Assembly (NCBI GenBank): GCA_030528525.1
Contig: JAUMYT010000014.1
Coordinates: 1-57,330, forward strand
Direction of reading: 5' to 3'
Length of the DNA stretch: 57,330 nt
Source: Pasteurellaceae bacterium
GTDB lineage: Bacteria; Pseudomonadota; Gammaproteobacteria; Enterobacterales; Pasteurellaceae
A model generated the notes under the pieces. That model made no database searches. It saw only the letters and a list, made by a program, of their open reading frames with translations, and had not been told where the DNA came from. Shown one piece after another: positions 7,508-16,980 of this stretch; within the stretch, counting starts at the first letter, position 1; the number at the start of each line of letters is the position of its first letter. Position numbers and translations under genes: made by a program.

Positions 7508-8299
7508 TTACCAAATCAATATACGTAATTCAGCAAATCCCCAGCGATCCAGTAATTGCTGAAATCCTGTCCAAGGCGTAAAAGGCTTTGTGCAGAAGAT
7601 GATATTTTGCGCAGCTGCTGAACCACTTGTATCATAATTCGGCAAGAGTTGCTGCACCCGTTTAGCAATACCGTATCCTGGGTCAATGAAAAACTTCACA
7701 TTCGGTAACAATTGTTGCAATTCGGTTTTCACCAGTGGGAAATGCGTGCAGCCTAAAATCACGGTATCAAGCGTTGGATGGTTTTGCCAATCTGCGATAA
7801 TCTGCTGTAAACGAGCCATATCCACCTCGCCCGTCTTCTGTTTTTGTTCGACAATTTCGACGAGATCGGTCGTGCCAATTTTCTCCACGATGCAATTGCT
7901 GGCATATTGTGCGATTAAATCCGCTACATATGGGCGAGCGACCGTCCCTTTAGTCGCCAGCAGACCAATGGTTTTGCTTTCTGAGATTGCCGCAGCGGGT
8001 TTAATGGCCGGTACCGTGCCGACAATCGGGAACGAAAATTTAGCACGCAGTGCAGGTAACACCACAGTGCTAGCGGTATTGCACGCGACTACCACGAGAT
8101 CAAGGAGGTAAGCATCCGCGACTTTTTGCAAAATCTTCTCGGCACGCTCAATCAACACCGCTTCGGATTTTTCTGAATAGGGAAAATAGGCATTATCGAA
8201 GCAATATAAATAGTGGGCGTTAGGCAAACTTTGGCGAATGGCATCGTAAATGGTCAAACCGCCCATACCAGAGTCGTAAAGCAAAATCGTGGGTGTCAT
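7508..8299 (-). CDS. murI: Glutamate racemase
   Basis: MurI converts L-glutamate to D-glutamate for peptidoglycan precursor synthesis in the cytoplasm. The 263-residue length is normal. The opening LLYDSGMGGLTI carries the catalytic Asp-Ser. VVACNTAST (about 71-79) and ILGCTHFPL (about 180-188) hold the two catalytic cysteines. It follows ubiC by six bases and is the last gene of a leftward run recG-ubiC-murI. Confidence 0.97.
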   Translation of the reverse strand: MTPTILLYDSGMGGLTIYDAIRQSLPNAHYLYCFDNAYFPYSEKSEAVLIERAEKILQKVADAYLLDLVVVACNTASTVVLPALRAKFSFPIVGTVPAIKPAAAISESKTIGLLATKGTVARPYVADLIAQYASNCIVEKIGTTDLVEIVEQKQKTGEVDMARLQQIIADWQNHPTLDTVILGCTHFPLVKTELQQLLPNVKFFIDPGYGIAKRVQQLLPNYDTSGSAAAQNIIFCTKPFTPWTGFQQLLDRWGFAELRILIW

Positions 8300-8305
8300 A
8301 TTCTC

Positions 8306-8821
8306 TCAAGATGCAAACGGAAAATCGGGTAAAAACAGTTCATAAATCACCAAGGGGTAACCGTGCAGTGATAATAAGGAACGGCGTGCGTACAAACCTG
8401 TAGTGTGATCTTGCGTCCACTCTAAACTAAGCCGAGTGGGATTTTGCGGAAATAGCCATAAGCCGATTGGCGTGTCGCCCAAGGTCAGTACCTCTTGTGC
8501 CACGTGTTCGATCGTTTCTTCGGGCAAAATCGTTTGAGCAAAAATGCAAGGGTGATTATCACAATACAGGCAAACCTCTCGCACCCAAACATTGCTAAAT
8601 GATGAACAAGAAAGCAGTGAATTGTCGTCCGTCTGCCACATTTCTGCGGTGACTTGCACGGTGAGTTGTTGACAAATTTGTTGTAATTTTTGGGTAAGCG
8701 ATGCTGTATCTAAAAGCCAATCTGCAACCTCTGTCGGCAGGTGTTGCGGATCGGTTTGCCATGTTCCCTGCTTGAGCAGTTGGCGGTAATGCCACAACTC
8801 GCTCATTTGCAAAATCTCCAT
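8306..8821 (-). CDS. ubiC: Chorismate pyruvate-lyase
   Basis: UbiC releases pyruvate from chorismate to give 4-hydroxybenzoate, the first committed step of ubiquinone synthesis. The 171-residue protein has WLLDTASLT, REVCLYCDNHP, LGDTPIGLWLF and LYARRSLL...GYPLVIYELFLP, the usual order for the family. I chose the ATG at 8821 (MEILQM) because AAGGGGGTAAG sits in front of it. An upstream frame reaching 8869 would overlap recG. That ribosome-binding site and the first codons are made by a copy of the CAAGGGGG element. Confidence 0.93.
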   Translation of the reverse strand: MEILQMSELWHYRQLLKQGTWQTDPQHLPTEVADWLLDTASLTQKLQQICQQLTVQVTAEMWQTDDNSLLSCSSFSNVWVREVCLYCDNHPCIFAQTILPEETIEHVAQEVLTLGDTPIGLWLFPQNPTRLSLEWTQDHTTGLYARRSLLSLHGYPLVIYELFLPDFPFAS

Positions 8822-8838
8822 TTTTCTTACCCCCTTGT
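8806..8838. repeat. ubiC: Dispersed element overlapping the ubiC start
   Basis: ATTTGCAAAATCTCCATTTTT joined to CTTACCCCCTTGTT spans the end of recG and the ubiC start. Read on the minus strand, CAAGGGGGTAAG acts as the ubiC ribosome-binding site, and the TTTGCAAA half encodes the codons after the start. Confidence 0.75.
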
Positions 8839-10919
8839 TACGCATTGCTGTATAAAGTTTTTTGGTCAAGCCAACGTTTGATCAACAGCTCGGCAATGAT
8901 AGGTTGTTGTACGATAAGCATTCTGGCGTAATGTTGCACCATTGGGATCATTTTGCGATCCCGCATTAAATTGGCGATTTTGAACTCCGCCATACCTGTC
9001 TGCTTAGTGCCGAGCACTTCGCCAGGGCCGCGAATTTCCAGATCTTTTTCGGCAATCACAAAGCCGTCTTGGCTATCTCGCAACACCGCCAGCCGTTTTT
9101 GCGAAATTTTGCCGAGTGGGGCTTTGTACATCAGCACGCAATGAGAAGCGGTGGCACCACGCCCCACACGTCCACGTAGTTGGTGCAGCTGTGCCAAGCC
9201 AAGCCGTTCGGAATTTTCGATGATCATCAAACTGGCATTCGGCACGTCCACACCGACTTCGATCACCGTGGTCGCCACCAGCAAATCTAAATTGCCTGCT
9301 TTGAATTCCGCCATAATTGCTTGTTTTTCTTGCGGTTTCATTCGCCCGTGTACCAAGCCAATGCGTAAATCCGGCAACGCTCGTTGCAGATCTTCGGCAG
9401 TGGCGGCAGCGGCTTGGGCTTCCAACACTTCGCTTTCATCAATCAAGGTACAAACCCAATAGGCTTGGCGTTGTTCGTTTTTGCAGGCGGAATAGACACG
9501 GCGGACGATTTCATCACGGCGATCATCGGCAATCGCCACGGTCGTGATCGGCGTTCGCCCTGGGGGTAATTCGTCAATGATGGAGGTGTCGAGATCGGCA
9601 TAAACGGTCATCGCAAGCGTGCGGGGAATCGGCGTGGCGGTCATAATCAATTGGTGCGGATAGACCTCGCCCTTCGCCCCTTTTTCTCGCAACGTCAGGC
9701 GTTGATGCACGCCAAAACGGTGCTGTTCATCGATGATCACCAACGCCAAGTCGGCAAATTCCACTTGATCTTGAAACAGGGCGTGCGTGCCGATAATCAT
9801 CTGCACCTCGCCATTTTTGATTGCTTCGAGCTGTGCGGTGCGAGCCTTGCCTTTCACTTTGCCTGCCAGCCAACCGACTTCAATCCCAAACGGGGCAAGC
9901 CAGTTGGCAAAATTGTTGGCGTGCTGTTCGGCGAGAATTTCGGTCGGTGCCATTAACGCCACTTGTTTGCCGTTATCAATCGCCAACAACGCCGCCAACG
10001 CCGCCACCAAGGTTTTGCCTGAACCGACATCGCCTTGCACCAATCGCATCATTGGGTGCGGTTTGGCTAAATCTTGCTCAATATCGAGTGTGACACGTTG
10101 TTGAGCGTTGGTCGGCTGAAACGGCAAACTGGCTAAAAATCGGGCTTTTAAATCCGTTTGATAACGTAACGGCTCGGCAAAATGTTGCTGAATGCCTAAT
10201 CGTACTTGTTGCATTGCCAAATTGTGAGCCAATAGTTCTTCAAAAATTAACCGTTTTTGGGCAGGATGTTCCCCCTTGTCGAGCTGTTCAGCGGACACAC
10301 TCGGCGGTGGGCGATGCAGCAGTTGCAACGCTTGCTTCAAACTGTATTGGTGCGGATTGAATTGATCGGGCAAGAGTTCTGCCACTTGGACTTTGTCGAG
10401 CAAGGCAAGGGCTTGGTCGGTCAATTTACGCAGTGATGCCTGTTTCAAACCTTCGGTAGTCGGATAAATCGGCGTGAGCGTCTCCGCCAACACAAGCGGT
10501 TCGTTGCCACGAATAATTTGATATTCAGGGTGATGAATTTCTGCCATAAACCGCCCACGTTTGACTTCGCCAAAGGCTTTCACCCGTGTGCCAACGGCAA
10601 GGCTGTTTTTCATTCCTGCATTGAAATTAAAGAACTTCAGCGTGATTTTACTCGTGCCGTCTGACAGTACCGTGCTTAAAATCGGTCGCCTGCCGAATTG
10701 CACTTCGGTCAGCTGCACAATGCCTTCAATGGTGGCGTGCGATTCGGGGCGAACATCAATAATCGGTGTAATGCGAGTGCGATCTTCATAGCGTAACGGC
10801 AGATGAAACAGCAGATCCTGCACGTTGTTGATGCCAATTCGGCTCAATTTTTCCGCAATCGCCGCCCCCACGCCCGATAATGCTGTGAGTGACACACCGT
10901 CTAAAAGTTGTTCGCTCAT
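8838..10919 (-). CDS. recG: ATP-dependent DNA helicase RecG
   Basis: RecG remodels stalled replication forks and branch-migrates Holliday junctions. The 693-residue length is typical. The N-terminal wedge domain (LLFHLPLRYEDRT near 35-47) is followed by the helicase core with GDVGSGKT Walker A (about 295-302), DEQHRFGVHQR motif II (about 396-406), TATPIPRT motif III and QLRGRVGRG motif VI. It lies 11 bases after the spoT stop, in the conserved rpoZ-spoT-recG order, with no trmH between. Confidence 0.98.
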   Translation of the reverse strand: MSEQLLDGVSLTALSGVGAAIAEKLSRIGINNVQDLLFHLPLRYEDRTRITPIIDVRPESHATIEGIVQLTEVQFGRRPILSTVLSDGTSKITLKFFNFNAGMKNSLAVGTRVKAFGEVKRGRFMAEIHHPEYQIIRGNEPLVLAETLTPIYPTTEGLKQASLRKLTDQALALLDKVQVAELLPDQFNPHQYSLKQALQLLHRPPPSVSAEQLDKGEHPAQKRLIFEELLAHNLAMQQVRLGIQQHFAEPLRYQTDLKARFLASLPFQPTNAQQRVTLDIEQDLAKPHPMMRLVQGDVGSGKTLVAALAALLAIDNGKQVALMAPTEILAEQHANNFANWLAPFGIEVGWLAGKVKGKARTAQLEAIKNGEVQMIIGTHALFQDQVEFADLALVIIDEQHRFGVHQRLTLREKGAKGEVYPHQLIMTATPIPRTLAMTVYADLDTSIIDELPPGRTPITTVAIADDRRDEIVRRVYSACKNEQRQAYWVCTLIDESEVLEAQAAAATAEDLQRALPDLRIGLVHGRMKPQEKQAIMAEFKAGNLDLLVATTVIEVGVDVPNASLMIIENSERLGLAQLHQLRGRVGRGATASHCVLMYKAPLGKISQKRLAVLRDSQDGFVIAEKDLEIRGPGEVLGTKQTGMAEFKIANLMRDRKMIPMVQHYARMLIVQQPIIAELLIKRWLDQKTLYSNA

Positions 10920-10930
10920 GTGACCTTAAC

Positions 10931-13036
10931 TCAGGCTCGCACCGCTTGCACCACACCCGTTAAATAGCGTAGTTTGTTAAGAATCTCATTTAAATGGGAT
11001 TTGTCCGTCACACTAATCAACATTTTCACCTGATATACGCCACCAGCACGGGCTTCGCTATGAATGCTAAGAATATTACTACCTAGCTTTGCCACCATAC
11101 GCGTAATATCTGCCAATACCCCCTGCTGGTTGAGAATATCCACATAGATTTCCGCTTCAAATTCAGCAACTTTGTCTTTAGCAATTTCCCAGCTCACAGG
11201 CATATAATGACGTGTTTCATGCAGATGATCTTGCACATTCACGCAATTAACATTGTGTATGGTTAATCCTTTACCCGAACTGATATGAGCGATAATGTCA
11301 TCTCCAGGAACAGGCAGACAGCACTTGGCAAAGCCAATTAAACGGCTTTCAACACCTTGAATACTTAAAGGCTGATTATTCTCTGGCTGACCATCGGTAT
11401 CAATTTGCAATTTCTCCCCAGATAGGCGTTGAGCAACAACCCCACTCATTTGGTTGCCTAAGCCAATTTCAGCGAGTAGCTCCTCTAAGGTCGATAATTT
11501 CAATTCTGCCAATAATGCCTTCACCGCAAGGGGGTCAATTTGCTCGAGATTTTGCAAATTCAAAGAAAGCAGCAACTGACGCTTGCCGAGTAATATCGCA
11601 TCAGATCGCTCTTGCTGTTTCAACGTTTGGCGAATGCGAGAGCGAGCTCGTGAAGTCACGACAAAATTGAGCCACAAAGCATTTAAACGCACACTGTCTG
11701 CAGTTTGAATTTCAATCGTTTGCCCCGATTGCAAGGGGCGAGAAAGAGGGTATGGATTTTGATCAACAATCGCTCCGATACAACGATCGCCCACATCAGT
11801 ATGCACTGCATAAGCAAAGTCGACTGCTGTCGCATTGGCAGGGAGTTGCACAATTTTGCCTTTCGGTGTGAATACATAAATATCGCTTGAAAACAGATCC
11901 GATTTGACATTCTCAATAAACTCAGCAGAGTTACCCGCACTTTGCTGCATTTCAACAATACTTTTTAACCATTGCTGAGTACGAAGCTGGACACTAGTAC
12001 TCGCTTGATCTTTATAGCCCCAATGAGCAGCTACGCCAAAGCGTGCCATCTGATCCATCTCCTCGGTGCGAATCAACACATCAACAGGTACACCTTTTGG
12101 CCCAATCATTGAAGTATGAAGGGATTGATAACCATTTGTTTTTGGTACCGCAATGTAATCTTTCACTTGGAAAGGGCGGGGCTTATATAAGCTGTGCATT
12201 TGCCCAAGCACACGATAGCAAGTATCCACACAATCAACGACCACACGGAAAGAGTAAATATCTAAAATGGAATTGAAGTTTTGTGCTTTTTCGCGTTTCT
12301 TTTGATACAAATAATAAAGTGGTCGCTCTTTGCCATACACACGGCAACGAATGCCGACCGTATTCAAACGTGCCGTAATATCATTAGTAATCTTCAAAAT
12401 GAGGTGCTGTAAATTGCCCCGTGCTGTTTCAACTAAACGTTTAAATGTTGGATAACGAAACGGATACATTGCAGCAAAGCAGAGATCTTCAAGCTCATTT
12501 TTGATCGACTCCATTCCCAAGCGGTGAGCCAGTGGAACATAGATTTCAAGGGTTTCTTTAGCAATTCGCTTACGCTTATCTGGTCGTAGCGACCCCAAAG
12601 TTTGCATATTATGCGTACGGTCTGCCAATTTAATGAGCACCACTCGCACATCTTTAGTCATCGCCAAAATCATTTTACGGAAGTTTTCCGCTTCCGCTTC
12701 TTGGCGTGTGCGAAATTTCAGCTTATCTAATTTCGACACACCTTGCACGATCTCTGCTGTCGCTTGCCCAAACTCTGCGGCAAGCTGTGCCTGCGTATAA
12801 GGCGTATCCTCAATCACATCGTGTAGCAAAGCAGCCATCACCGCTTCATGATCAAGCTGCATCTTAGCAATAATGCATGCCACGGCAACAGGGTGCGTAA
12901 TGTACGGTTCACCACTTGAACGGAACTGCCCTTCATGGGCGTCTTGTGCCACCAAAAACGCACGTTTTACTAAGTCTATCTGCTCGGTGGGCAAATAGCC
13001 TTGAATGAGCGTATCAAGACATTCAAAATATTTCAT
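10931..13036 (-). CDS. spoT: Bifunctional (p)ppGpp synthetase/hydrolase SpoT
   Basis: SpoT makes and degrades the stringent-response alarmones. The 701-residue protein shows an HD hydrolase domain (HPVAVA near 47, LLHDVIEDT near 70, RTHNM near 140), a synthetase domain with YQSLHTS near 306, a TGS domain (VFTPKGKIVQLP near 390) and a C-terminal ACT domain. The intact HD motif argues for SpoT rather than a RelA-type enzyme. It follows rpoZ and precedes recG. Confidence 0.97.
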   Translation of the reverse strand: MKYFECLDTLIQGYLPTEQIDLVKRAFLVAQDAHEGQFRSSGEPYITHPVAVACIIAKMQLDHEAVMAALLHDVIEDTPYTQAQLAAEFGQATAEIVQGVSKLDKLKFRTRQEAEAENFRKMILAMTKDVRVVLIKLADRTHNMQTLGSLRPDKRKRIAKETLEIYVPLAHRLGMESIKNELEDLCFAAMYPFRYPTFKRLVETARGNLQHLILKITNDITARLNTVGIRCRVYGKERPLYYLYQKKREKAQNFNSILDIYSFRVVVDCVDTCYRVLGQMHSLYKPRPFQVKDYIAVPKTNGYQSLHTSMIGPKGVPVDVLIRTEEMDQMARFGVAAHWGYKDQASTSVQLRTQQWLKSIVEMQQSAGNSAEFIENVKSDLFSSDIYVFTPKGKIVQLPANATAVDFAYAVHTDVGDRCIGAIVDQNPYPLSRPLQSGQTIEIQTADSVRLNALWLNFVVTSRARSRIRQTLKQQERSDAILLGKRQLLLSLNLQNLEQIDPLAVKALLAELKLSTLEELLAEIGLGNQMSGVVAQRLSGEKLQIDTDGQPENNQPLSIQGVESRLIGFAKCCLPVPGDDIIAHISSGKGLTIHNVNCVNVQDHLHETRHYMPVSWEIAKDKVAEFEAEIYVDILNQQGVLADITRMVAKLGSNILSIHSEARAGGVYQVKMLISVTDKSHLNEILNKLRYLTGVVQAVRA

Positions 13037-13084
13037 CTGCTTCCTCCTGCGATAGCTTATTACTGCGTTTCTATAAACAAAAAA

Positions 13085-13139
13085 GGCAATTCAATTTGCA
13101 AAATCTCGTCATTTCTCGACCCCTTGCAACTGAATTGCC
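13085..13139 (-). terminator. Nested hairpin between rpoZ and spoT
   Basis: GGCAATTCA (13085-13093) and TGAATTGCC (13131-13139) form a perfect nine-base stem around a copy of the dispersed element (TTTGCAAAATCTC...CCCCTTGC). On the minus strand it is followed by CTTTTTTG. It could attenuate read-through from rpoZ into spoT. Confidence 0.6.
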
Positions 13140-13150
13140 CTTACCGAAAC

Positions 13151-13432
13151 TTATGCGTTGGCTTGAATATCAGCTAAGAATGAAATGGCTTCTTTCTCGG
13201 CAATTTCTTGACGAAGCGCATCAATGTTTTCTTGCTGATCCATAATCTGGTTATTGATTAATCCTTCCTCAATTTCACGCAATGCAATCACTGTTGGCTT
13301 ATCATCTTCTTCAGCCACTAATGGCTCACGAGTATGAAGTTGTAATTGTCTTGCACGGCGCGCAGCCGTTAAAATTAAATCAAAGCGGTTGCCAATTTTA
13401 TCTACGGCATCTTGAACAGTAACGCGAGCCAT
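13151..13432 (-). CDS. rpoZ: RNA polymerase omega subunit
   Basis: Omega helps assemble RNA polymerase and binds ppGpp in relatives. The 93-residue product begins [19 protein letters not shown] and continues AARRARQL, the conserved N-terminal core. It leads the rpoZ-spoT-recG run. Confidence 0.97.
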   Translation of the reverse strand: MARVTVQDAVDKIGNRFDLILTAARRARQLQLHTREPLVAEEDDKPTVIALREIEEGLINNQIMDQQENIDALRQEIAEKEAISFLADIQANA

Positions 13433-13547
13433 TTTCTACTCCAAAAGTTGTCAAATTCACATATGTAAAGGGTGGAAATTATACAGAGATTTGAACGTAC
13501 TGACAACCAAATAGGGCAGAGTAACGTAGCAAAAAATGGCTCTACCA

Positions 13548-14975
13548 TCAGGAGCACAACAGGAAAATCTCCCCCCGCAGCCAATCTACCTGCACCTTAT
13601 CACCCAACGCAAATTGTTTGAGTGATTCGCCACATTCAATCAAGAGTGGAATATTGGCGGATTGAGCCAGTAATGCGGTGTGTGAGAAGCGGTTGCCTTG
13701 TTGCAAGCAGATGCCTTGAAAACGCTGGGTGAGCAGTTGTGCCAAGGTGGATGGATACAGCTCATCGGCGATCAAAATCGCATTTTTGCTGAGTTCTGGT
13801 TGCTGTATTGGTAAGCCGTAAACATTGTGCAATAGGCGATGACGCAGGTCATCTAAATCCAACGTGCGTGCTTGTAAATACGGATCATCAAGGCATTGGT
13901 AACTCTGTTTCATTGTCTCAAACAGTTGCCAGCAGGCTTCGCCGACCGACTGTTGGGAAAGCTCGCCAAGCAGTTCGTCTGCCAGTTCGTCAAGCAGCAT
14001 TTGATGGGCTTGGAATAGCCCTGAAAAGCTGTCGTTGAGTTCGGGCAAGGCGACCAATTCTGCCAGCTGTTGCTGAGTGATACGAATGGCGTGTTGTAAT
14101 TGTTGTTGCTTTTCGGCAAGATCGCCAAGCGGTTCGGTTGGAAACTGTGCCAAGGTAAATTGTTGACGGAAAGTCACCGCTTGTCCTTCACTCGTTTCCG
14201 CTCGGACTGCGATACCTTGTACGATTTGAGTTGAGCCGTGAGTGTGTTCAATCGACTCGCCAAAATGCCCTTCTGCTAAGGTTTGTACTGCTTGCAACGC
14301 TAATTTGGCATCTGCTCCAGAGAGATAAAAATGGATCACATCGTGTTGACGTACGCCCAGTTGGATCAGGGCATTGTAGCGTTTGGCATCGGCGTAGGTA
14401 CCGTTTTTTTCAAGCCAGATCTGCGATTGGAATGGCGATAAGGTTTCGATCACTTTTGCGGTGGGGCGAGCGTGTAAGCCGTGTGGATTTTGCACCGTCC
14501 AGGCAAAATGCAACGCATCGGCGGGTGGGCGATTGGCAGAATCGTCGGCTTTCTCCCCCCCTTGCGATGTTTGTCCAAGCTGGCTCTGTTTGGCAGTTAA
14601 CGCAGATTCAGCTTCATAAGCAACAGTGGCGAGATCGGCTCCTGTTGATGCACTGACCACTGCCGCTAATGCCCCTTCCACCAACGGAGCCGCACAGAGT
14701 TTGACCTTTGCCGCCATTTCAGGGTCGATCAGATCTAATGCGGTCTCCGCACTTAAAATGGCACTGCCAAGATCCATTAAAATCAGCACACCATCATCGC
14801 TATACACTTCTTCGATTGCTATCATAATTTTGACCGCATCGGTACCAATGGCATTTTCAGGTTCCGACATTCCCGCTGCCACGGCAATTTGGCAACCATT
14901 ATTCATCTGTTCAGCCAGCTCTGCCACGCCACACCCCAGCTGATAGCTGTGAGACACTAGGATTAGATTAACCAT
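13548..14975 (-). CDS. dhaM: PTS-dependent dihydroxyacetone kinase phosphotransferase subunit DhaM (EIIA-HPr-EI)
   Basis: DhaM relays phosphate from PTS to the ADP bound in DhaL. The 475-residue protein has three domains. The first is EIIA-man-like with His9 in ILVSHS. The second is HPr-like, with NPHGLHARPTAKV near 165. The third is a shortened EI N-terminal domain with NRFSHTALLAQS near 430, which keeps the phospho-His. The EI PEP-binding C-terminal domain is absent, as usual for this family. It needs general EI and HPr, encoded at 36469-38579. I chose the ATG at 14975 (MVNLIL). It overlaps dhaL by eight bases. A piece of the dispersed element is embedded in the linker at about 14552-14567. 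Confidence 0.95.
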   Translation of the reverse strand: MVNLILVSHSYQLGCGVAELAEQMNNGCQIAVAAGMSEPENAIGTDAVKIMIAIEEVYSDDGVLILMDLGSAILSAETALDLIDPEMAAKVKLCAAPLVEGALAAVVSASTGADLATVAYEAESALTAKQSQLGQTSQGGEKADDSANRPPADALHFAWTVQNPHGLHARPTAKVIETLSPFQSQIWLEKNGTYADAKRYNALIQLGVRQHDVIHFYLSGADAKLALQAVQTLAEGHFGESIEHTHGSTQIVQGIAVRAETSEGQAVTFRQQFTLAQFPTEPLGDLAEKQQQLQHAIRITQQQLAELVALPELNDSFSGLFQAHQMLLDELADELLGELSQQSVGEACWQLFETMKQSYQCLDDPYLQARTLDLDDLRHRLLHNVYGLPIQQPELSKNAILIADELYPSTLAQLLTQRFQGICLQQGNRFSHTALLAQSANIPLLIECGESLKQFALGDKVQVDWLRGEIFLLCS

Positions 14976-15594
14976 TGCCATTCACCACTTGATGGAGAGT
15001 TTGGATCAGTAACATTGCCGATGTCGCCCCAGGATCTTGATGTCCAATGCTACGCTCGCCCAAATAACTGGCTCGCCCTTTTTTCGCTTGCAGTGGTACC
15101 GTGTTGGCCGCCGCTTGCTCTGCGGTGGTGGCGGCAGCTCGCAAGGCAATGGCGAGATCCGTTTGAGTTTGTAATGTCTCTAATACAGGCAGCCAAACAT
15201 CACACATTGTTTTATCGCCCAATTCGGCTTTGCCACGGCTCACCACGCCTGCCACACCTTCTTGCAAGGCTTGAGTGAACTCCGCCAAACTCAGGCTCTC
15301 CTTGCCTGCCACAGGTTGTGCCATTTTCATAAATAGCGTGCCAAAGAGTGGGCCACTCGCCCCACCAACGCTAGACAGTAAGGTCATTCCTGTGGTTTTT
15401 AAAATGGTGCCAATATCTTTTTCCGCACAGCTTGGCAGTTTTTCCACGACTTTGCTAAAACCCCGTTGCATATTCAATCCGTGGTCAGCATCGCCAATGG
15501 CGGTATCCAGTTCCGTTAAAAAATGTTGTTGTTGATTAAATTGTTCAGCAGATTGCTCTAACCATTGAATGAGCTGTGTTTTGGTTAATGTCAT
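14968..15594 (-). CDS. dhaL: Dihydroxyacetone kinase ADP-binding subunit DhaL
   Basis: DhaL holds the ADP/ATP cofactor that phosphorylates dihydroxyacetone bound to DhaK. The 208-residue protein has IGDADHGLNMQRGF near 33-46, the Asp cluster that binds Mg-ADP. SSVGGASGPLFGTLF and DPGATSAML also fit. The ATG at 15594 follows AGGATCAACA. An upstream frame to 15729 would read through repeat DNA and is unlikely to be used. Confidence 0.96.
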   Translation of the reverse strand: MTLTKTQLIQWLEQSAEQFNQQQHFLTELDTAIGDADHGLNMQRGFSKVVEKLPSCAEKDIGTILKTTGMTLLSSVGGASGPLFGTLFMKMAQPVAGKESLSLAEFTQALQEGVAGVVSRGKAELGDKTMCDVWLPVLETLQTQTDLAIALRAAATTAEQAAANTVPLQAKKGRASYLGERSIGHQDPGATSAMLLIQTLHQVVNGNG

Positions 15595-15851
15595 TGTTGA
15601 TCCTTTAAAATAATATAGAATATTGCCCTTTCCCTGATACTCGTAAAGACGATGTTTACGAGCATCTGTCCCAATATTCGCTTCACTCACTCCTTCGGAG
15701 CCGTTGGCAAAGCCAACGTTCAAACGCAAGCGGGCGAGGTGAAAAGTACTCTCTCCCGCCTGCGGGAGAGAGACAGCTTAAAATACGTTTAGTATTTTAA
15801 GCAGAGAGAGGGCAAACAAGCGATAACTTCCTACCCTAATTTTGCAAATCT
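15595..15851. repeat. Repeat-rich spacer between dhaK and dhaL
   Basis: This 257-base gap has no gene. It holds ACTCGTAAAGACGATGTTTACGAG, a hairpin; GTTGGCAAAGCCAAC, a second; CTCTCTCCCGCCTGCGGGAGAGAG (about 15751-15774), a third; and TTAAAATACGTTTAGTATTTTAA, a fourth. Similar CTCTCCCGC...GCGGGAGAG hairpins recur at 20770-21060. Such structures may stabilise dhaK mRNA or lower dhaLM expression. Confidence 0.6.
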
Positions 15852-16916
15852 TTACCACCGCAACGCTGGAGTATCCACTGCGGCATCAAACAGGGCGAGA
15901 TCTTGCTCATCGACTTTTAATAAGGTAATCGATACCCCTTGCATATCTAGCGATGTGCAGTATGAGCCGACCATATTGCGGGCAATCTCAATTCCTGCCT
16001 GCTGGCAATTGTGTTGCAAACGCCCAAATACGCCATAAAGTTCAGATAATGGCACGCTTCCGAGATTATTGACCATTGCAATGACTTTATCGCCCGCAGT
16101 TAATGCCGTCTTACTTTGGATTTGCTCTTGCCAATCGCCTGCGTCACGATCCCAGACCCGAATGGTGCGTTGATAATCGCCATTTTCCAAAATGGTGGCG
16201 AACATTTGATCAACCGTATCATTTAAATTATTGAAGGTGCGGCGTTCAATCCCAGGTTCTCCGTGAATACCGACCCCAAATTCCATCTCATTTTCGGCAA
16301 GTGTGAACGAGGGTTTACCCGCCGCAGGGACGGTACACGCCGACAACGCCACGCCGAAAGAGTGTCCGTGATTGTTTAATTTATGTCCTAATGCGACCAG
16401 CTGATCGAGATCTGCCCCTTGCTCTGCGGCGGCACCCAGTAGTTTTTCAATCAATACCGTGTTAGCAACACCACGGCGACCCGCAGTGTATAGGCTGTCT
16501 TTCACCGCCACATCATCATCCACCAAAATGGATGCTACTTTTTTACCTTCGCCGTGCAATAATTCGACAGCAGTTTCGAAATTCAACACATCGCCCGTGT
16601 AATTTTTGATAATCAACAGCACCCCTTCGCCACTGTCGACAGTTAAACCGCACTCATACATTTGATCTGGCGTTGGTGATGTGAAAATTTCCCCTGGGCA
16701 AGCCCCATCTAACATTCCTTTGCCGACAAAGCCTGCGTGCATTGGTTCGTGTCCGCTGCCACCACCTGAAATTAAGGCAACTTTGTTGGCAACGGGTGAA
16801 TCAGCACGCACCACATATAGCGGTTCATTGTTAACACGTAAGCCACAATGTGCGTGAGCTAACCCTGCAATTTGTTCAGATAAGACCTGTTCTACATTGT
16901 TGATCAGTTTTTTCAT
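15852..16916 (-). CDS. dhaK: Dihydroxyacetone kinase substrate-binding subunit DhaK
   Basis: DhaK binds dihydroxyacetone covalently through a histidine. The 354-residue protein has LISGGGSGHEPMHAGFVGKG (about 49-68) and FGVGIHGEPGIE near 216, which carries the substrate-binding His. It is the first gene of dhaK-dhaL-dhaM, separated from dhaL by repeats. No dhaR-type activator is adjacent. A CRP-like site and a leader inverted repeat lie upstream. Confidence 0.97.
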   Translation of the reverse strand: MKKLINNVEQVLSEQIAGLAHAHCGLRVNNEPLYVVRADSPVANKVALISGGGSGHEPMHAGFVGKGMLDGACPGEIFTSPTPDQMYECGLTVDSGEGVLLIIKNYTGDVLNFETAVELLHGEGKKVASILVDDDVAVKDSLYTAGRRGVANTVLIEKLLGAAAEQGADLDQLVALGHKLNNHGHSFGVALSACTVPAAGKPSFTLAENEMEFGVGIHGEPGIERRTFNNLNDTVDQMFATILENGDYQRTIRVWDRDAGDWQEQIQSKTALTAGDKVIAMVNNLGSVPLSELYGVFGRLQHNCQQAGIEIARNMVGSYCTSLDMQGVSITLLKVDEQDLALFDAAVDTPALRW

Positions 16917-16925
16917 TGGTATTCT

Positions 16926-16963
16926 CCGTTAAAGCAAGAAATAAATTTTCTGTACTTTAACGG
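16926..16963 (-). promoter_or_regulatory. dhaK: Inverted repeat in dhaK leader
   Basis: CCGTTAAAG (16926-16934) and CTTTAACGG (16955-16963) are perfect complements with 20 bases between. One arm touches the GGAGAAT ribosome-binding site of dhaK. It may be a repressor operator or an RNA hairpin controlling translation. Confidence 0.5.
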
Positions 16964-16980
16964 ATTTTGAGATCGGTTTC

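Noticed and set aside
13402-13584. Short minus-strand frame between dhaM and rpoZ
   Set aside because: It overlaps both flanking genes in another frame, lacks a ribosome-binding site and has no family features.
15595-15729. Longer N-terminus for DhaL (upstream frame to 15729)
   Set aside because: The extra residues are encoded by palindromic repeat DNA. The ATG at 15594 has a good ribosome-binding site and matches family length.
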